A stretch of DNA of 64,000 nt, taken from assembly GCA_910577165.1 (NCBI GenBank), contig CAJTLX010000011.1, positions 1 to 64,000 of the forward strand, written 5' to 3'. The notes under the pieces were generated by a model that did not search any database, was not told the DNA's origin, and saw only the letters and a program-made list of their open reading frames with translations. Source of the DNA: an uncultured Lachnospiraceae bacterium. Its GTDB lineage: Bacteria; Bacillota; Clostridia; Lachnospirales; Lachnospiraceae. The position numbers and the translations under genes are program-made. Every line of letters begins with the position of its first letter. Positions within the stretch are counted from its first letter, which is position 1. This document shows, in pieces, positions 63,501 to 64,000 of this stretch.

Positions 63501-63752
63501 TTTTTCTGAAATAATATTTACTTCCTGTCCTTTGCTCAATACAACATATTTCCCGCCTGCCTTCACCTGTGCGTAATCCGTCCCCGGTCCGCTTCTCACA
63601 TTTAACTCTTTGGCGGTACACACGCCTTTTGTCGGTATGGCGGCCGCACTCACAAGACTTCTCGCACCCTGCTGTAAAATTGTCATAAAGTATGGGCACA
63701 AAAATGACACACACAGGATCATCACAAGATATTTTCGAAATCGCTTCTGCAT
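60516..63752 (-). CDS. Exported SH3-repeat protein with N-acetylglucosaminidase domain
   Basis: A 1078-aa wall protein. It has a signal peptide (about 1-33), six bacterial SH3-like domains (each with a LNVRSGPGTD-type segment) separated by Pro/Thr linkers, then a glucosaminidase-type domain (about 670-960: ANHTGLDWNTALDN, YYMDPRNFLDE, HLASRVKQEI with a likely catalytic Glu, YNYYNIGAY) and a C-terminal cadherin-like domain. It probably cleaves peptidoglycan glycan strands. The ATG at 63752 follows GGAGGG. Confidence 0.85.
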   Translation of the reverse strand: MQKRFRKYLVMILCVSFLCPYFMTILQQGARSLVSAAAIPTKGVCTAKELNVRSGPGTDYAQVKAGGKYVVLSKGQEVNIISEKNDWYKIKVKVSGENVTGYCLSTYIKVTATATPTPKEKPKPTATPTPTSDMIKTTVYNLSIPATITANELNFRRLADTDSEIYAVLKKDESVTVLGVKEADGYLWYYVSAKVNGETKKGYIVSDYAAFTFKKSFYARTKEKMNLMTEAGGSKKVTNSDGKAVSVAKDKLLYIVSEQMKGGEKWLRVRVTVSGVKYYGYVRLSEINLAGVAQTVYVTPTPTPSTAPTPVDDEQEFSYTATITANSLNLRKKASTKSDILTELSKNQKLTILNASAMEDGIWYRAALTAGKKDYVGYLFSPYVALDFPQEVYAKVVGGSLKLRSKASDKAVYVKKADESILSLAKGTNVKLVAETNISGSKWFTVEVEVSGKVYRGFATADRLILAAEPVEEPEPTPTSTPTPTKDEPTPMPEEDEPTPTPEEDESTPTPTPSATPTPSPSPTPTKAPTPTLPSKGQGKITEVTALALKELPQYGSKLIKNANGFSVVIDAENVFEVLDVVDDGENRWCHVVFKQDGTDYIGYINANYVRYVDGSEILDDPTQEMPTPIDPPPTSYPTDIPVVTDPADFEALLDAQNFPESYRQALRDLHALHPQWKFVANHTGLDWNTALDNESVVGKNLISNTKGAAWKSFEPNAYNWKTDTFVVYDGSTWVTASREANAYYMDPRNFLDETNIFQFELLTYEPAYQTSAGVENILRGTAMEGQYVYYTDEYGNNQSATYAQVFEEAAQYSGVNPFHLASRVKQEIVVGTNTLSNSVSGTVPGFEGLYNYYNIGAYHSTVAGGAIANGLKYAQNGVPNAAALNESMLIPWTDPYRAILGGAYYIGYSYINRGQNTIYLQKFNMTSTSTYSHQYMANVEAPYSEGRKVAGAYAEFGELPLVFSIPVYLNMPQEVCAEPGISYNPNNWLKSLSVKDASGNELFLTPTFDMTADQEYYIVVDHSCDMVEVSAEAVSHLATVSGNTWYPLADGNNELVIYVTAENGDIKEYRITVARSQ

Positions 63753-64000
63753 TCTTATCCCTCCAATAATTTTATGTATGTACCAACAGTTTCTATTTTT
63801 CATGTAAAAAACATAAAATACGCGGGTATTCTATCAGGGGAATGTGGCATATGTATGTCATTTTTCGTCTTTTTCCTCTGCACTTATTTTCTGCTTTTGT
63901 CATATTTTAAGCGGTTTTTCGAGGAATATGTAAAAAAATGTAAAATTTCTTGTATGCTTAGCAGATTATCCGGCGGCATAAGATGCCCAGGTTAGCAACT
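63753..64000. other. Upstream region of the SH3-glucosaminidase gene
   Basis: No gene is supported here; the short rightward frame at 63774-63995 lacks a ribosome-binding site and has low-complexity hydrophobic composition. Confidence 0.5.

Noticed and set aside
63774..63995. Rightward 73-codon hydrophobic frame at the right edge
   Set aside because: No ribosome-binding site and it overlaps the upstream region of the leftward surface gene; composition explains the hydrophobic run.
1..64000. CRISPR array or rRNA genes
   Set aside because: No regularly spaced repeats and no rRNA-like sequence were seen on either strand.

Overview
The window comes from the chromosome of a spore-forming Firmicute of the class Clostridia, most likely a gut Lachnospiraceae. 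This rests on gene content: spoVAD-spoVAE, McsA/McsB/ClpC, DUF4250, an HPr-like protein without its histidine, a GldA/GldF/GldG/DUF4340 ABC operon, and many GGAGG ribosome-binding sites. No phage structural genes, plasmid genes, insertion sequences or CRISPR arrays were seen.

Layout. (1) 0-14.3 kb: mixed housekeeping and sporulation genes: a response regulator, rarA, a VanZ-like protein, a YigZ-family protein, a class A penicillin-binding protein, spoVAD-spoVAE without spoVAC, a YihY/BrkB protein, a large SpoIID/LytB protein, and a GGDEF protein with a LacI-type sensor. (2) 14.5-37.8 kb: a leftward surface-polysaccharide locus. It starts, in transcription order, with a tyrosine recombinase and a helicase with five helicase-associated repeats. 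Then come a PglE-like aminotransferase, a PglC-like initiating sugar transferase, a GT2, a polysialyltransferase-like protein, an acetyltransferase, Wzy and Wzx-like proteins, and a complete set of legionaminic-acid genes by the GDP-sugar route (LegB, LegC, PtmE, LegH, LegG, LegI, LegF). A formyltransferase and a PIG-L deacetylase sit inside that set; Ugd and a Wzz-like chain-length protein close it. (3) 38.2-43.2 kb: a Gld-type ABC transporter operon. (4) 43.4-46.5 kb: dapA-dapB behind a lysine riboswitch, and an SSB-like protein. (5) 46.6-49.5 kb: typA, tRNA-Trp and an HPr-like gene. (6) 49.8-58.9 kb: a protein with a FliM-like N-terminal motif, an M14 carboxypeptidase lipoprotein, radA, and a clpC-mcsB-mcsA operon led by a YtrA-type GntR regulator where ctsR is usually found. 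(7) 59-63.8 kb: two exported surface proteins.

Most interesting is the 390-bp gap upstream of the recombinase (37840-38229). It carries two perfect 9-bp inverted arms. In the present orientation the segment makes a good promoter (TTGACA, 17 bp, TACAAT) pointing away from the polysaccharide locus into a terminator. Inverting the segment between the arms would place the same -35 exactly 17 bp from a TATTAT on the other side, pointing at the recombinase and the polysaccharide genes. I read this as a candidate phase-variable promoter caught in the OFF state. Other points of note are the likely N-formylated legionaminic acid, a candidate legionaminyltransferase, a dispersed intergenic repeat family, and a dyad over the promoter of the GntR-mcsA-mcsB-clpC operon.
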